NCBI GenBank assembly: GCA_001464935.1
Contig: LNEL01000035.1
Span: forward strand, 22,612 to 86,611
Source of the DNA: Gammaproteobacteria bacterium Ga0077536
GTDB lineage: Bacteria; Pseudomonadota; Gammaproteobacteria; Ga0077536
Reading direction: 5' to 3'
Length of the DNA: 64,000 nt
In this document: positions 18,314-27,587 of the stretch, in pieces
Position numbering within the stretch: the stretch's first letter is position 1
Layout of the letters: each line of letters starts with the position of its first letter
Translations under genes and position numbers: made by a program
The notes under the pieces: generated by a model
The model's input: the letters and a program-made list of their open reading frames with translations, nothing else
What the model was told of the DNA's origin: nothing
Databases searched by the model: none

Positions 18314-18886
18314 ATGTCCTCCGCGATCAAACTGAAACGCAGGGCCCGGGGCGAGCGTCCCTATTTCTTCGCCGATCCGAACGTCGACAAGGTCATCGCG
18401 ATGGTGATGGGCCTCGCCGGTGAGGTGGCGGTGATGCGCGATCGCCTCGACACCCTCGAGCGCCTGCTCGAACGCACCGGCGCCCTGCAGCGCGCCGACA
18501 TCGACGCGTTCCGGCCCGATGCCGAGGTCGTCGCCGATCGCAGTGCCTGGCGCGAAGCCTTTCTGGGCGAGGTGCTGCGCATCGTCGAGATCGAAGTCGA
18601 GGCCCTCGCCAACGGCGATCAGGATCGCTACGACAATGCCATCGCGCTCGTCGAACAGCGCGACGTGACGCCGCCCTCGCGCGCGGCAGGCAAGAACCCC
18701 GCACGCGGCAAGAAGGTGGCGCCTAAAGCGCCGGCGCGCGCAGTGCGCAAGCCGGCGGCCAGCACGAAAGTGAACAAGGCGCCCGCGTCCGGCGCGAAGA
18801 AGCCGGCCACGCGCAGCGCCACGAAGAAGCAGGCGGTCGTCCGTCGCCAACCGAAACCGGTCGCGAAGAAACGCGCCCGACGTTGA
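18314..18886 (+). CDS. Hypothetical protein with histone-H1-like Lys/Ala/Pro C-terminal tail
   Basis: 190 residues. Residues 1-115 form an acidic, mostly helical region (VMGLAGEVAVMRDRLDTLERLLER looks like a short coiled coil). From about 118 to the end the sequence is a low-complexity basic tail rich in AKK, KPA and RR, ending KKRARR, like the DNA-binding tails of AlgP or H1-like bacterial proteins. No named family recognised. It directly follows the methyltransferase (9-base gap) and is very likely in the same operon. DNA or RNA binding is inferred from composition only. Confidence 0.75.
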   Translation: MSSAIKLKRRARGERPYFFADPNVDKVIAMVMGLAGEVAVMRDRLDTLERLLERTGALQRADIDAFRPDAEVVADRSAWREAFLGEVLRIVEIEVEALANGDQDRYDNAIALVEQRDVTPPSRAAGKNPARGKKVAPKAPARAVRKPAASTKVNKAPASGAKKPATRSATKKQAVVRRQPKPVAKKRARR

Positions 18887-18968
18887 AGCGGCGCGCGAAC
18901 CCGCGTCGCCGTCGAATCCAGAGGCGCGCCGCCGTTCGTGGCGCAGCCGGCCATTCAGGGAGTCAATC

Positions 18969-19589
18969 GTGAATTTTTCCGACCTTGCGCGCGAGCGCCA
19001 CAGTGTCCGTCACTACACGCCGGGCCTGACCATCTCCGATGCCGAACTTGAAGCGATCTTTGCCGATGTCGCGCTGAGTCCCAGTTCGTTCAACCTCCAG
19101 CCCTGGCAGTTCGTTGTCGTCCGCGACCCCGCGCGGCGGCAGGCGCTGAAGAATCTCGCTTTCTATCAGCAGCAGGTCGAAGACTGCGCTGCGGCCATCA
19201 TCGTCTGCGGCAAGCTGAACGCCCACGTCGACACCGTGCGCATCTATGCCGACGCACCGGCGCCGATGCGCGAAAAGTTCGTGCCGATGATTCCTGGCGT
19301 GTACGAAGGCCAGCCGGGACTGCAGCGCGAGGAGGCCGTCCGCGGCGGATCACTGGCCGCGATGACGCTGATGTATGCGGCAAAGGCGCGCGGCTGGGAC
19401 ACGGGGCCGATGATCGGCTTCGAGGCTGACAAGGTCGCCACGTTCGTGAACCTCGACGCCAACACCGTACCGGTGATGATCGTGGTGATTGGCAAGGCGT
19501 TGAACGGCCAGCAGCCGCAGCGGCTCTATCGTCGCCCGCTGTCGGAAATCGTGCATTACGAAACGCTCGATGGCCGCACCCCTGCCTGA
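18969..19589 (+). CDS. Nitroreductase family protein (second copy)
   Basis: 206-residue FMN oxidoreductase. Family marks: RERHSVRHYTPG at the N-terminus, ALSPSSFNLQPWQFVVV, and AKARGWDTGPMIGFE near residue 137, typical of the NfnB/YdgI-like branch. ATG 18969 is 9 bases after the in-frame-independent GGGAGTC purine run. The 3' end overlaps the following small membrane protein by 20 bases, so both are one unit. Physiological substrate unknown; quinones and nitroaromatics are usual in vitro substrates. Confidence 0.9.
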   Translation: MNFSDLARERHSVRHYTPGLTISDAELEAIFADVALSPSSFNLQPWQFVVVRDPARRQALKNLAFYQQQVEDCAAAIIVCGKLNAHVDTVRIYADAPAPMREKFVPMIPGVYEGQPGLQREEAVRGGSLAAMTLMYAAKARGWDTGPMIGFEADKVATFVNLDANTVPVMIVVIGKALNGQQPQRLYRRPLSEIVHYETLDGRTPA

Positions 19590-19878
19590 GGCGATGGGCA
19601 TCCGGGACAGACTGGGCCGGGACATGCGCGTGTATCTCGGCATCGGCCTCACCGGCTGGTGTGTCTTCGTGGCCTGCCTGTTCATGGCAAGGCCGCCGGC
19701 CTGGCTGATGATCGGCGCGTTCGTCGCGACCTGCGGTGCGCTGGTGTCGATGCTGATGTTCATCCGCTGCCCGCACTGCCGCGCGCGACTGCCACAGATT
19801 GCCTTTGCCGCCGCGGTCGCGCCGTCGACCGCCAGCCGCTTCGACCGCTGCCCTGCCTGCGGGACACACCTCGACTAG
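19570..19878 (+). CDS. Small two-segment membrane protein with a four-cysteine zinc-ribbon-like tail
   Basis: 102 residues from ATG 19570 (ATG 19594 is an alternative that removes 8 residues). Two hydrophobic segments at about 22-40 and 44-65 are followed by CPHC (67-70) and CPAC (94-97), the C-x2-C pair arrangement of a zinc ribbon or rubredoxin-like knuckle. Overlap with the nitroreductase upstream suggests co-translation. No family name recognised. Confidence 0.65.
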   Translation: MAAPLPEAMGIRDRLGRDMRVYLGIGLTGWCVFVACLFMARPPAWLMIGAFVATCGALVSMLMFIRCPHCRARLPQIAFAAAVAPSTASRFDRCPACGTHLD

Positions 19879-19971
19879 CAGACCGGCGGGCTGAGCGTAG
19901 AAGACGGGCCGGCGCCGAGACTGCCAGGCCGGCACGCGCCGCAGACGACACGACAGGTCGCTCGTTCGCCC

Positions 19972-22548
19972 TCAGGGGGCGGCAGCGTCGCGCAGCGTCG
20001 ACAGAATGAGTTCGGCATTGACCGGCTTGCGAAACACGGCGCTCAGACCCAAAGCAGCGAAATCCGGCAGCGCGAGGCGCTCGCTGTAGCCTGAACACAG
20101 GATCACCGGCAACGCCGGGCGCAGTTCACGGATCCGGCGCGCCAGCACGTCGCCAGGGATGCCGGGCATCGTCTGATCGGTGAGCACGGCATCGAAAGTA
20201 TCGGGTGCGGCCAGAAACGCTTCGAGGGCGAGCGCGCCGTCGTGAAACTCGCTGACGCGATAGCCCGCTGTTTCGAGCACTTCACGCCAATAGAGCGCGA
20301 GCAGCGGCTCGTCATCGACCACCATCACGTGGCGACCGCGACCGTCGTTGTGAACCTCGGCCTCCGCGTCGGCCAGGAGTTCGGCCGCGTCCGCGGTTGG
20401 CGGCAGTGCGCTGGCGGCCGGCAGCAGGATGTCGAAGGTCGAACCCATGTCGAGCGTCGAACGCAGCAGGATGTGCCCGCCGAGCTTGTGGGCGATCCCG
20501 TGTACCACCGACAGGCCGAGCCCCGTGCCCCGCCCCACCTCTTTCGTGGTGTAGAACGGCTGGCCCGTATCGCTGACGGCAATCGCGAGGTAGTGCCCGT
20601 CGATGTCCTGTCGACAGGCCCGGCAGATGCCGCTGACCTCGCGTGGCGGATGAATCTCAACGGTGATGCCGCCGATGCCGTCGATGGCGTCACGCGCATT
20701 GATCACGAGGTTCATGATCATCTGTTCGATCTCGACGCGTTCGGCGTAGACCGCTGACAACTGTGTACCGCGCTCGAAGTTGATGCGCGTGCTCGACGGG
20801 ATGGTCGCGCGCAGCAGGCGCAAGGCCTCTTCGACAATAGGCTCGACGAACACGGGATCGGGACGCTGTGCCGGCACCTGCGGGGCACTGCGCGAGAACG
20901 TCATCATCTTCGAGACCAGATCGCGGCCGCGTTCGCCCGCGCTGTGGATCGCATCGAGGTAGTCGTGCAGCCGGCTGCCCGGCATCACCGCCGCGCGCGT
21001 CATCGCCAGTTCGCAGTAACCGAGGACGGTGGCGAGGATGTTGTTGAAGTCGTGCGCAATGCCACCCGCCAGCTGGCCGATCGCCTGGTTCTTCTGCATC
21101 TCGATGACCTGCGCCTGCAGCCGCGCCTGTTCGGCGTCGGCTTGCCGGCGGTCGCTCATGTCGCGCAGGACGGCCAATGCCGCCTGGGTGCCGTCGTCAC
21201 GCTGACGGACCAGCGTGATCGTCGCATCGACGGGCAGTTCGTTGCCGCGCTTGCCAATGATCGTGAGATCGATCCGCAGTCGGCCCGCCTGCTGGAGGCG
21301 CTGTCCGATTTCACGGGCCAGTGCGCGGTTCATCGCATGCAGCAGCCGCGCCGGCTCCAGGTCCAGCAGTTCGTCGCGCGACCAGCCCAGCAGCGCGACG
21401 GCGGCAGGATTGAAGTCGATGAATCGGCCCGGGGTCCCGTCGGGTTTCAGTACGAACATCAGGATCGCGTCTTCGCCGAGCTCGAACAGCGCGCGCAAAT
21501 GGCTCTCGCTGTCGCGCAGCGCCTCCTCGGCCGCGTGCCGCCCGCTAATGTCGCGCGCCACGCCTATCGTCCCGATGCACGCGCCCGTGTTGTCGAGCAC
21601 GGGCGCCTTGCTGACGAGCACCCAGCCGATGACCTGCTGCGCTGTGCACCACAACTCTTCCCGCTCGAGCGGCGTGCGACTCTCGATGACGCGCAGGTCC
21701 TCGGCGCGCCAGCGCAGGGCGTCGTCGGACGGAAAAAGCTCTGTTTCCTTGTGCCCTATCACCTCGTGCGGCGCGCGACCGATCGCGGCCGCGAAACGGG
21801 CGTTGCAACTGACGTAGCGTCCCTCGAGATCCTTGCGCCAGACGCAGTCGGGCAATTGATCGGACAACAGCCGGTACTCTTCGAGCACCCGTTGCTGGCT
21901 CGTCATCAGCGCTTCGGCGCGGCGCCGCGCCATGTGCAGCGCCTCGCAGACCACGCTGATCGCCACGCCGTTGATGGCCATCATTCCAATCAGGACCGCT
22001 TCGGCCGTCGAGTCGACGCGCAGGGCTTCGATCGGCAGTGGCAACAGCCCCGACACGCCAACCACCGCCAACGCGGTGACGAACAGCCCCGGCCCGAGAC
22101 CACTGAGCAGGGCACTGAGCGTGATCGGGATCATGAAGAGATTGAAGGTCGGCCGCTCTTCGAGGGAAACATCCCAGGATCCGCGCAGCGCGAACGTGAC
22201 AGCAATTGCAAGCAGGGCGATCGCGTACGCGCCGGCGCCCGATCGGCGCGTCAACAGGGCGGTGTCGGGCGGCGGCCACGTGGCCGCGTGTTCCTGCATC
22301 GACCCCTGGGCGGTGTGCGCAGTGACAGCGCGCAGCAAAAAATACAGCAGCGCGGCGGTGACCATGACAAAGGCGAGGCCCTTGTAGATGGCAACGCGGG
22401 GCAGCGCGGCCTCGTTGACGCTCAACGCCAGCAGCTGATCGGAGATGACAATCCAGAGACTGGCCACGATCGCGTAGCTGATCGCGACCTGCTGGATCAT
22501 GCGTTGATTGGCGCGTGTGACGCGCGCCGACAGGGACTGGTCTGACAT
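19972..22548 (-). CDS. Membrane hybrid sensor histidine kinase/response regulator with two PAS domains
   Basis: 858 residues from ATG 22548. Order: membrane segments around 17-70 and 100-195 (the latter resembling the DUF4118/KdpD-type four-helix sensor), PAS domain 1 at about 235-345 (PDCVWRKDLEGRYVSCN), PAS 2 at about 360-475, HisKA with the phosphoacceptor in GGIAHDFNNIL (His about 498), HATPase with a GTGLGLSVVHG G-box, and a C-terminal receiver whose phosphoacceptor Asp is in VLTDQTMPG (about 791). The HDFNN form of the H-box marks the NtrB-like/HPK4 group. The output partner is not encoded nearby. Signal sensed unknown. Confidence 0.93.
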   Translation of the reverse strand: MSDQSLSARVTRANQRMIQQVAISYAIVASLWIVISDQLLALSVNEAALPRVAIYKGLAFVMVTAALLYFLLRAVTAHTAQGSMQEHAATWPPPDTALLTRRSGAGAYAIALLAIAVTFALRGSWDVSLEERPTFNLFMIPITLSALLSGLGPGLFVTALAVVGVSGLLPLPIEALRVDSTAEAVLIGMMAINGVAISVVCEALHMARRRAEALMTSQQRVLEEYRLLSDQLPDCVWRKDLEGRYVSCNARFAAAIGRAPHEVIGHKETELFPSDDALRWRAEDLRVIESRTPLEREELWCTAQQVIGWVLVSKAPVLDNTGACIGTIGVARDISGRHAAEEALRDSESHLRALFELGEDAILMFVLKPDGTPGRFIDFNPAAVALLGWSRDELLDLEPARLLHAMNRALAREIGQRLQQAGRLRIDLTIIGKRGNELPVDATITLVRQRDDGTQAALAVLRDMSDRRQADAEQARLQAQVIEMQKNQAIGQLAGGIAHDFNNILATVLGYCELAMTRAAVMPGSRLHDYLDAIHSAGERGRDLVSKMMTFSRSAPQVPAQRPDPVFVEPIVEEALRLLRATIPSSTRINFERGTQLSAVYAERVEIEQMIMNLVINARDAIDGIGGITVEIHPPREVSGICRACRQDIDGHYLAIAVSDTGQPFYTTKEVGRGTGLGLSVVHGIAHKLGGHILLRSTLDMGSTFDILLPAASALPPTADAAELLADAEAEVHNDGRGRHVMVVDDEPLLALYWREVLETAGYRVSEFHDGALALEAFLAAPDTFDAVLTDQTMPGIPGDVLARRIRELRPALPVILCSGYSERLALPDFAALGLSAVFRKPVNAELILSTLRDAAAP

Positions 22549-22705
22549 CCCGGCTGCTCCACACCTTCGGTGGATGAAATCTACCGGAATTGGTCTTCGG
22601 TTGCGCGGTAACGCGAAGGCCGGAGCCCGCGCGACTGCAAACCGGCGTGAGCGCGACACCGCGTACCGGCCTCATGCGATCAGCCAATTGTCTGATTGAC
22701 GACGC

Positions 22706-23128
22706 TCAGGAAAAGGTTTCGATGGCCAGCGCGCGATAACGTCGCATCGAGATTGGCTGCAGGGGCCGCAACATCGTCACGATGCGTTGCGCTTCGTCCT
22801 CAGTCGCGCAGTGGACGGCGAGAAAGCCGGCGCCCTGTTCGGCCCATTTGAGGTCTTCGTTCCAGAAGTAGGCTTCCTTGCCAATCGAGAAAGTCTGCTT
22901 CAGTTGATCGAGCCACGTCGCATCGGTCACGCGTGCTTCGATATCGGCCTTGACGTGTGTGCTGTCCATGGCCCGCACGTCTTCGTCGGTGTAACCGGCC
23001 GCCAGCAGGCTCGATGCCGCCTGATGCGCGATGTCCGGCGTCGGAAACACGGCGATCAGATAGTCGGTCGGATAGAAAATGCCGAATGACGTATCGGACC
23101 CTTTGAAGAACGGCCGTTCCTTGCTCAT
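22706..23128 (-). CDS. Conserved hypothetical, general-stress-protein-like
   Basis: 140 residues from ATG 23128, which has a near-ideal AGGAGATACAG ahead of it. The first half (FPTPDIAHQAASSLLAAGYTDEDVRAM) matches the ferredoxin-like alpha/beta pattern found in YflT/general-stress-type proteins that detect or mask phase variants, followed by a helical insertion with WLDQLKQTF and a second beta-alpha unit (AVHCATEDEAQRIV). Cytoplasmic; no catalytic motif. Monocistronic between the hybrid kinase and the divergent amidase. Confidence 0.7.
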   Translation of the reverse strand: MSKERPFFKGSDTSFGIFYPTDYLIAVFPTPDIAHQAASSLLAAGYTDEDVRAMDSTHVKADIEARVTDATWLDQLKQTFSIGKEAYFWNEDLKWAEQGAGFLAVHCATEDEAQRIVTMLRPLQPISMRRYRALAIETFS

Positions 23129-23397
23129 CTGTATCTCCTGACGGTGCTGGATGCCGCGCGGCGGCCATGACCTCGATGCTGCCTGCAACGGGCCACTGCC
23201 ATCCGTGCGCTATCGCACCCGGGCAGCGAGAAAACGCGTCGAAATGGCGCGGGCGCTGGTGCGTTGCCCCAGTGTCGGGCGTCGCGCGCGCGGTCCTTGC
23301 CAGCCTCGTGTGTGCTCCGTATCGTCGGCTTGAAGACGCACGCAACAGCCTTGTTTCCACTCCATCAATCGCGCCCGGGCGCGGAGGACATCGACCG

Positions 23398-24894
23398 ATG
23401 AATTTCGACGGTATTCCGCTGGAACACGCCAGCATCGCGCAGATCCACGCTGCGATGTTCCGTGGGCTCTGCAGTGCAGAGCAGTTGGTCGACGCCTATC
23501 TCGCGCGCATCGATGCCTGTGACCAGCGCGGCCCGGCGCTGAATGCGGTCGTGACGCTGAACCCGCAGGCGCGGGAACAGGCAAGGGCGCTCGACGCGGT
23601 CCTGCGCAGCGGAAGGACGGTCGGCCCGCTGCACGGCATTCCGATGGTGATCAAGGACTGCCTCGAGACGGCGGACATGCCGACGTCGTTCGGATCCGAG
23701 ATCTTTGCGAACCATCACGCGCAGGAAGACGCGACCGTCGTCGCGCGGTTGCGCGCGGCGGGCGCGATCATTCTCGCCAAGACCACCCTGCCGGACTGGG
23801 CGACGTCGTGGTTCGGGTACTCGTCGCGCAGCGGCGAAACGCGCAACCCCTACGATCTGGCACGCGATCCGGGCGGTTCGAGCAGCGGTACCGGCGCCGG
23901 CATTGCCGCCGGCTATGCGACGATCGGACTGGGGACGGACTGCGGCGGCTCGGTGCGCGTGCCGGCGTCCTTCTGCAACCTGGTCGGGATCCGCTCGACG
24001 CCGGGCCTGATCAGCCGCAAGGGCTGCAATCCACTCGTCGGGTTCCAGGACACGATAGGTCCGATGGGTCGCAGCGTCGCGGATGTCGCGCGCGTGTTCG
24101 ATGTGATGGTCGGTCACGATCCGGGCGATCCGCTGACCTATGCGTGGTCGGTCGCCCGCGCACCGCAATCGTATCTCGACAGCCTGGTGCCGGATGCGCT
24201 GAAGGGTCTGCGCATCGGCGTGGTGCGCAATGCGTTCGGCGCCGACTCACATCCGGACGCCGCACCGGTCAACGCGGTGATGAAAACGGCACTCGCCGAA
24301 CTGCAGGCCGGCGGCGCCACGCTCGTCGACGTCGAGATCCCGAACCTGATGGACTGGCTGGTCCGCACCTCGTTGTACGTGATCAAATCGAAGTACGACA
24401 TCGATCAGTTCCTCGGCAGCCTCCCCGACGCGCCGGCCAGGTCGGTCGCCGCGATCGTCGAGTCGGGGCGCTATCACCCGATGCTCGATCTGCTCGAGGG
24501 CATCGCGCAGGGTCCCGACGATCCGTTCAGCGATCCCGCTTATTACCCGGCCTATGCGGCACGCGAAGAATTCATGAAGACCGTGGTGAACCTGATGGCG
24601 GTCAATGACCTCGCGACGCTGGTCTACCCGACCGTGCAGGTCGTGCCGCCGACGCGTCAGGACTGCGACAGCGGCGTCTGGGGCACGCTGAATTTCCCGA
24701 CGAACACGCTGATTGGCTCACAGACGTGGATGCCGGCCATCAGCGTGCCGGCCGGTCTGACGCCCGCCGGCCTGCCGGTGGGCATGGAGATCCTCGCGCG
24801 CCCCTACGACGAACCTGGCCTGTTCCGCGTGGCCTACGGCTTCGAGCAGGTGGTCGGCCATCGCGCTCACCCGCCGAGCTGTCCGCTGACCTGA
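23398..24894 (+). CDS. Amidase signature family hydrolase
   Basis: 498 residues. The Ser-cisSer-Lys triad of the amidase signature family is intact: K86 (in MVIKDCLE), S161 (in GGSSSGTGAG) and S185 (in DCGGSVRVP), spaced 75 and 24 residues as in fatty-acid amide hydrolase. It hydrolyses amide or ester substrates; the specificity loop is not informative. Start ATG 23398 follows GCGGAGGACATC. It converges with an MHS-type transporter 17 bases away; a catabolic partnership (import plus deamidation) is possible but not shown. No signal peptide. Confidence 0.93.
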   Translation: MNFDGIPLEHASIAQIHAAMFRGLCSAEQLVDAYLARIDACDQRGPALNAVVTLNPQAREQARALDAVLRSGRTVGPLHGIPMVIKDCLETADMPTSFGSEIFANHHAQEDATVVARLRAAGAIILAKTTLPDWATSWFGYSSRSGETRNPYDLARDPGGSSSGTGAGIAAGYATIGLGTDCGGSVRVPASFCNLVGIRSTPGLISRKGCNPLVGFQDTIGPMGRSVADVARVFDVMVGHDPGDPLTYAWSVARAPQSYLDSLVPDALKGLRIGVVRNAFGADSHPDAAPVNAVMKTALAELQAGGATLVDVEIPNLMDWLVRTSLYVIKSKYDIDQFLGSLPDAPARSVAAIVESGRYHPMLDLLEGIAQGPDDPFSDPAYYPAYAAREEFMKTVVNLMAVNDLATLVYPTVQVVPPTRQDCDSGVWGTLNFPTNTLIGSQTWMPAISVPAGLTPAGLPVGMEILARPYDEPGLFRVAYGFEQVVGHRAHPPSCPLT

Positions 24895-24910
24895 GCCGCG
24901 GCGCCGGCGC

Positions 24911-26182
24911 TCAGCGCGCGCCGGCCGGTGTGCGCAGCGCAAGGGTGGCGCACAGGCCGACGGCGGCGCCGAACATCACGTAGTAAGCCGCGGCAATCGG
25001 CTGGCCGGTAACGCCGATCAGCCACGTCACGAAGAACTGCGCGAAGCCGCCGAACAGCATCACCGCGAGGTTGTAGGCCAGCGAGAGCCCCGTCGAGCGC
25101 ACGCCGGTCGGGAACTGTTCGGCGACGGCCGTCGACAGTGGCCCGTAGTAGATGCCGATCAGGGAGCAGAGGGTCGCCTGCACCAGCATCAACGAACCCA
25201 GTGACGGCGCGGCGTGCAGGTAGCGGAACAGCGGCAGCAACGCGAGCAGGCAGGCGACCGTGCCGACGATCATCGGCGGCTTGCGACCGATGCGATCGGA
25301 CAGCGCGCCGACGAGCGGAATGATCACCGTGAGGCACAACAGCGCGACGACCTGGGCCTTGAAGGCATCCTCGAGCGGCATACCGAGCTGGGTGCGCGCG
25401 AAGGTCGGCATGTAGATCAGCACGACGTAGTAAGTGATCGTGCCGCAGATGACGAGCCCAAAGGTCACCAGAACGCTGTGTGCGTGTGCGCGCAGCATCG
25501 CCATGAAGGGCAGGTTCGTGCCGGGCGTCGCGCGCGCTTCGATGAATTCCTCGGTCTCCTCGAGATTCCGCCGCACCCACATCCCGACCGGCCCGATCAG
25601 CAGGCCGAACGCAAACGGCAGGCGCCAGCCCCAGCTGTCGAGTTGTGCGGGGCTCAGGACCTGGGTGACGAACCAGCCCGCCAGCGCGCCGCCGAGCGCA
25701 GCGAGACTCAGGCCCACCTGCTGCAGCGAGCCGTAGAAGCCCTTGCGGCCTGCAGGGGCCACCTCGACCAGAAACGAAGTCGCGATGGCGAATTCGCCGC
25801 CGGTCGCAAACCCCTGCAGCAGGCGCGCGAGCACGATCAGCAGTGGTGCGGCGATCCCGATCGCAGCGTACGGCGGCGCCAGCGCGATCATCGCCATCGC
25901 CACGGTCATCATGCCGATGATCAGTTGCAGCGCCGCCTTGCGACCGTGCCGATCGGCGTACATGCCGAGCACGATGCCGCCGATCGGGCGCATGAAGAAG
26001 CCGACGCCGAAGGTGGCCGTCGTCAGCAGCAGCGCATTGAATTCGCTCTCGTCCGGAAAGAACAGCCGCGCGATGATGACGCTGAGTGCTCCGAACACGA
26101 CGAAGTCATACCATTCGAGCGCATTCCCGATGACCGCCGCGGCGACCTGACGAACGCGCGGCGCAGAGTCTGTTTTTTTCAT
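24911..26182 (-). CDS. MFS transporter, metabolite:H+ symporter (MHS) type
   Basis: 423 residues, 12 membrane segments. The N-terminus carries the MHS signature GNALEWYDFVVFGALS and the loop 2-3 motif YADRHGRKAALQ, followed by LARLLQGFATGGEF, all typical of the ShiA/ProP/citrate-proton symporter group. A proton-coupled uptake carrier for an organic acid, amino acid or betaine is expected in the inner membrane. A TATACT -10 sits 6 bases from the ATG, suggesting a leaderless message. Converges with the amidase. Confidence 0.92.
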   Translation of the reverse strand: MKKTDSAPRVRQVAAAVIGNALEWYDFVVFGALSVIIARLFFPDESEFNALLLTTATFGVGFFMRPIGGIVLGMYADRHGRKAALQLIIGMMTVAMAMIALAPPYAAIGIAAPLLIVLARLLQGFATGGEFAIATSFLVEVAPAGRKGFYGSLQQVGLSLAALGGALAGWFVTQVLSPAQLDSWGWRLPFAFGLLIGPVGMWVRRNLEETEEFIEARATPGTNLPFMAMLRAHAHSVLVTFGLVICGTITYYVVLIYMPTFARTQLGMPLEDAFKAQVVALLCLTVIIPLVGALSDRIGRKPPMIVGTVACLLALLPLFRYLHAAPSLGSLMLVQATLCSLIGIYYGPLSTAVAEQFPTGVRSTGLSLAYNLAVMLFGGFAQFFVTWLIGVTGQPIAAAYYVMFGAAVGLCATLALRTPAGAR

Positions 26183-26188
26183 CCCGGC

Positions 26189-26194
26189 AGTATA
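26189..26194 (-). promoter_or_regulatory. Putative -10 (TATACT) for the MFS gene, leaderless
   Basis: On the minus strand TATACT is followed after 6 bases by the ATG at 26182. The close fit to TATAAT and the absence of an RBS suggest a leaderless transcript. -35 not convincing. Confidence 0.4.
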
Positions 26195-26322
26195 CCGGGC
26201 GGCGTGCCTGCGGCGGGCGTGCGCAGGGCGTGCGGCCGATGCCCTGGGGACCTCTTGCGCCGGTCCGGGCGGCTCTTCATCATGACAGCAGGGAAGACAC
26301 TACAACGATTCAGGAGGAATCC

Positions 26323-27057
26323 ATGATGATCAGAACCGGTCTACGCACTGTCGTCTGCAGCCTGGGGCTCGCGGTCGCCACCCTGCCTGCCCAGGCCATC
26401 ACGGTCGCGAACCCCTACCTCGGCCCGACGGCCTACCGTTCGGCCAATGACTCGCCGTTCAGCGCGCTGTCATTCAATGTCTTCCACCTCGAGGACTTCG
26501 AGGACGGATTGTTGAACACCCCTGGCGTCGTGACCACCACACCCGGACGTATCAACGGCCCCGGCGATCTCGCCGATTCGGTCGACAGCGACGACGGCGC
26601 GATTGACGGCAGCGGCGCCGGTGGCCGGTCATTGCTGAGCGACAACTTCACCACCTTCGCGTTCGAATTCGATGCGCAGGTGCTCGGCGCCCTGCCGACG
26701 CACGTCGGCGTGGTGTGGACAGATGTTGGCAACACGACTTCCTCCCCGGGCGTGGGCAGCGTCGAATTCGAAGCCTTCGATGCACTCGGGCTGTCGCTGG
26801 GCGTGCTGCTCGCCGAGAACCTGGGCAATGGCAGCGCCGATGGCCGCAGCAACGCGACCGACGAGGACCGCTTTTTCGGCGCGGCGCTGGCAGGCGGCAT
26901 GTCGCGCATCGAAATCCGCATGCCGACCAGCGCTGACTGGGAACTCGACCACCTGCAGTACGGCATCGCGGCGGTACCGTTGCCGGCCGCGGCCTGGCTG
27001 TTCGTCACCGCGCTCGGCGGCTTGGGCTGGGTGAGCGGGCGCGCGGCGCGCGCCTAG
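26323..27057 (+). CDS. Secreted protein with PEP-CTERM-like sorting signal (VPLPAAAWL type)
   Basis: 244 residues from ATG 26323 behind a perfect AGGAGGAATCC. Signal peptide at 1-27 (VVCSLGLAVATLPAQA). The mature part is Gly/Asp/Ser rich and acidic (DSVDSDDGAIDGSGAG), beta-rich, without catalytic motif. The C-terminus has the tripartite sorting signal: VPLPAAAWLF motif, hydrophobic segment and a basic end RAARA. This is the VPLP variant of PEP-CTERM, processed by an exosortase and linked to extracellular polysaccharide. No exosortase is in this window. Function unknown. Confidence 0.8.
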   Translation: MMIRTGLRTVVCSLGLAVATLPAQAITVANPYLGPTAYRSANDSPFSALSFNVFHLEDFEDGLLNTPGVVTTTPGRINGPGDLADSVDSDDGAIDGSGAGGRSLLSDNFTTFAFEFDAQVLGALPTHVGVVWTDVGNTTSSPGVGSVEFEAFDALGLSLGVLLAENLGNGSADGRSNATDEDRFFGAALAGGMSRIEIRMPTSADWELDHLQYGIAAVPLPAAAWLFVTALGGLGWVSGRAARA

Positions 27058-27377
27058 CGGAATTCGCTGTCCGGGCGCTCGTAGACGCAGATATTCGCCG
27101 CACGCAGCACCTCGCGCAGCTGATCCCGATCGGAGGCGGTGAACAACGCGATGTTCACCGCCATGGGCAATGCGCTCGCGAGCTGACCGTGCCAGCGCGC
27201 GATGGCGCCGGCGTCGTCCGCGAGATCCGCACGTGCATCGAGCTCAATCACTAGCTCGAGCGCATCGTCCTGCTGATGCACGCCGCGCGCCCGGCCACCC
27301 ACCACGTGCACGCGTCGAATCAACGCCTGACGCCTGGCCCATCGTGCCAGCAACTCGCGCAACTGCCCGAAATCCAC
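27054..27377 (-). CDS. Nucleotidyltransferase-like protein with degenerate active site
   Basis: 107 residues from GTG 27377, chosen because AGAGGAG lies 8-9 bases upstream; the frame extends to 27425 without an RBS. The VVGGRARGV segment resembles the GSRARG helix of MNT/minimal nucleotidyltransferases, and DALELVIELD stands where the catalytic S-D-x-D-L strand should be. The usual first Ser of GSRARG is Gly and only one Asp of the DxD pair is apparent, so activity is doubtful. Its last codons overlap the 3' end of the PEP-CTERM-like gene on the other strand. No HEPN partner found. Confidence 0.5.
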   Translation of the reverse strand: MDFGQLRELLARWARRQALIRRVHVVGGRARGVHQQDDALELVIELDARADLADDAGAIARWHGQLASALPMAVNIALFTASDRDQLREVLRAANICVYERPDSEFR

Positions 27378-27587
27378 GCCACGGCTCCTCTGGTGGGCGC
27401 TGATGCCCGCCCGGTGCGCTCCCATACTGCTGAGCGCAAATATCGATCACGCGCAAATATGCCGGCGAAAACCGAAGACCTTTGCGTAAGTTGAACGGAC
27501 GCAGGAAGCCCGACCGATGCACTTTCACAACAATCTGCGGCTGGGAACGAGCACCTGCTCCGCCGCGTGAAAGACTGGATCAACGTG

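Noticed and set aside
24892..24914. GC-rich hairpin between amidase and MFS stops
   Set aside because: Short overlap region, no T-run; too weak for a terminator call.
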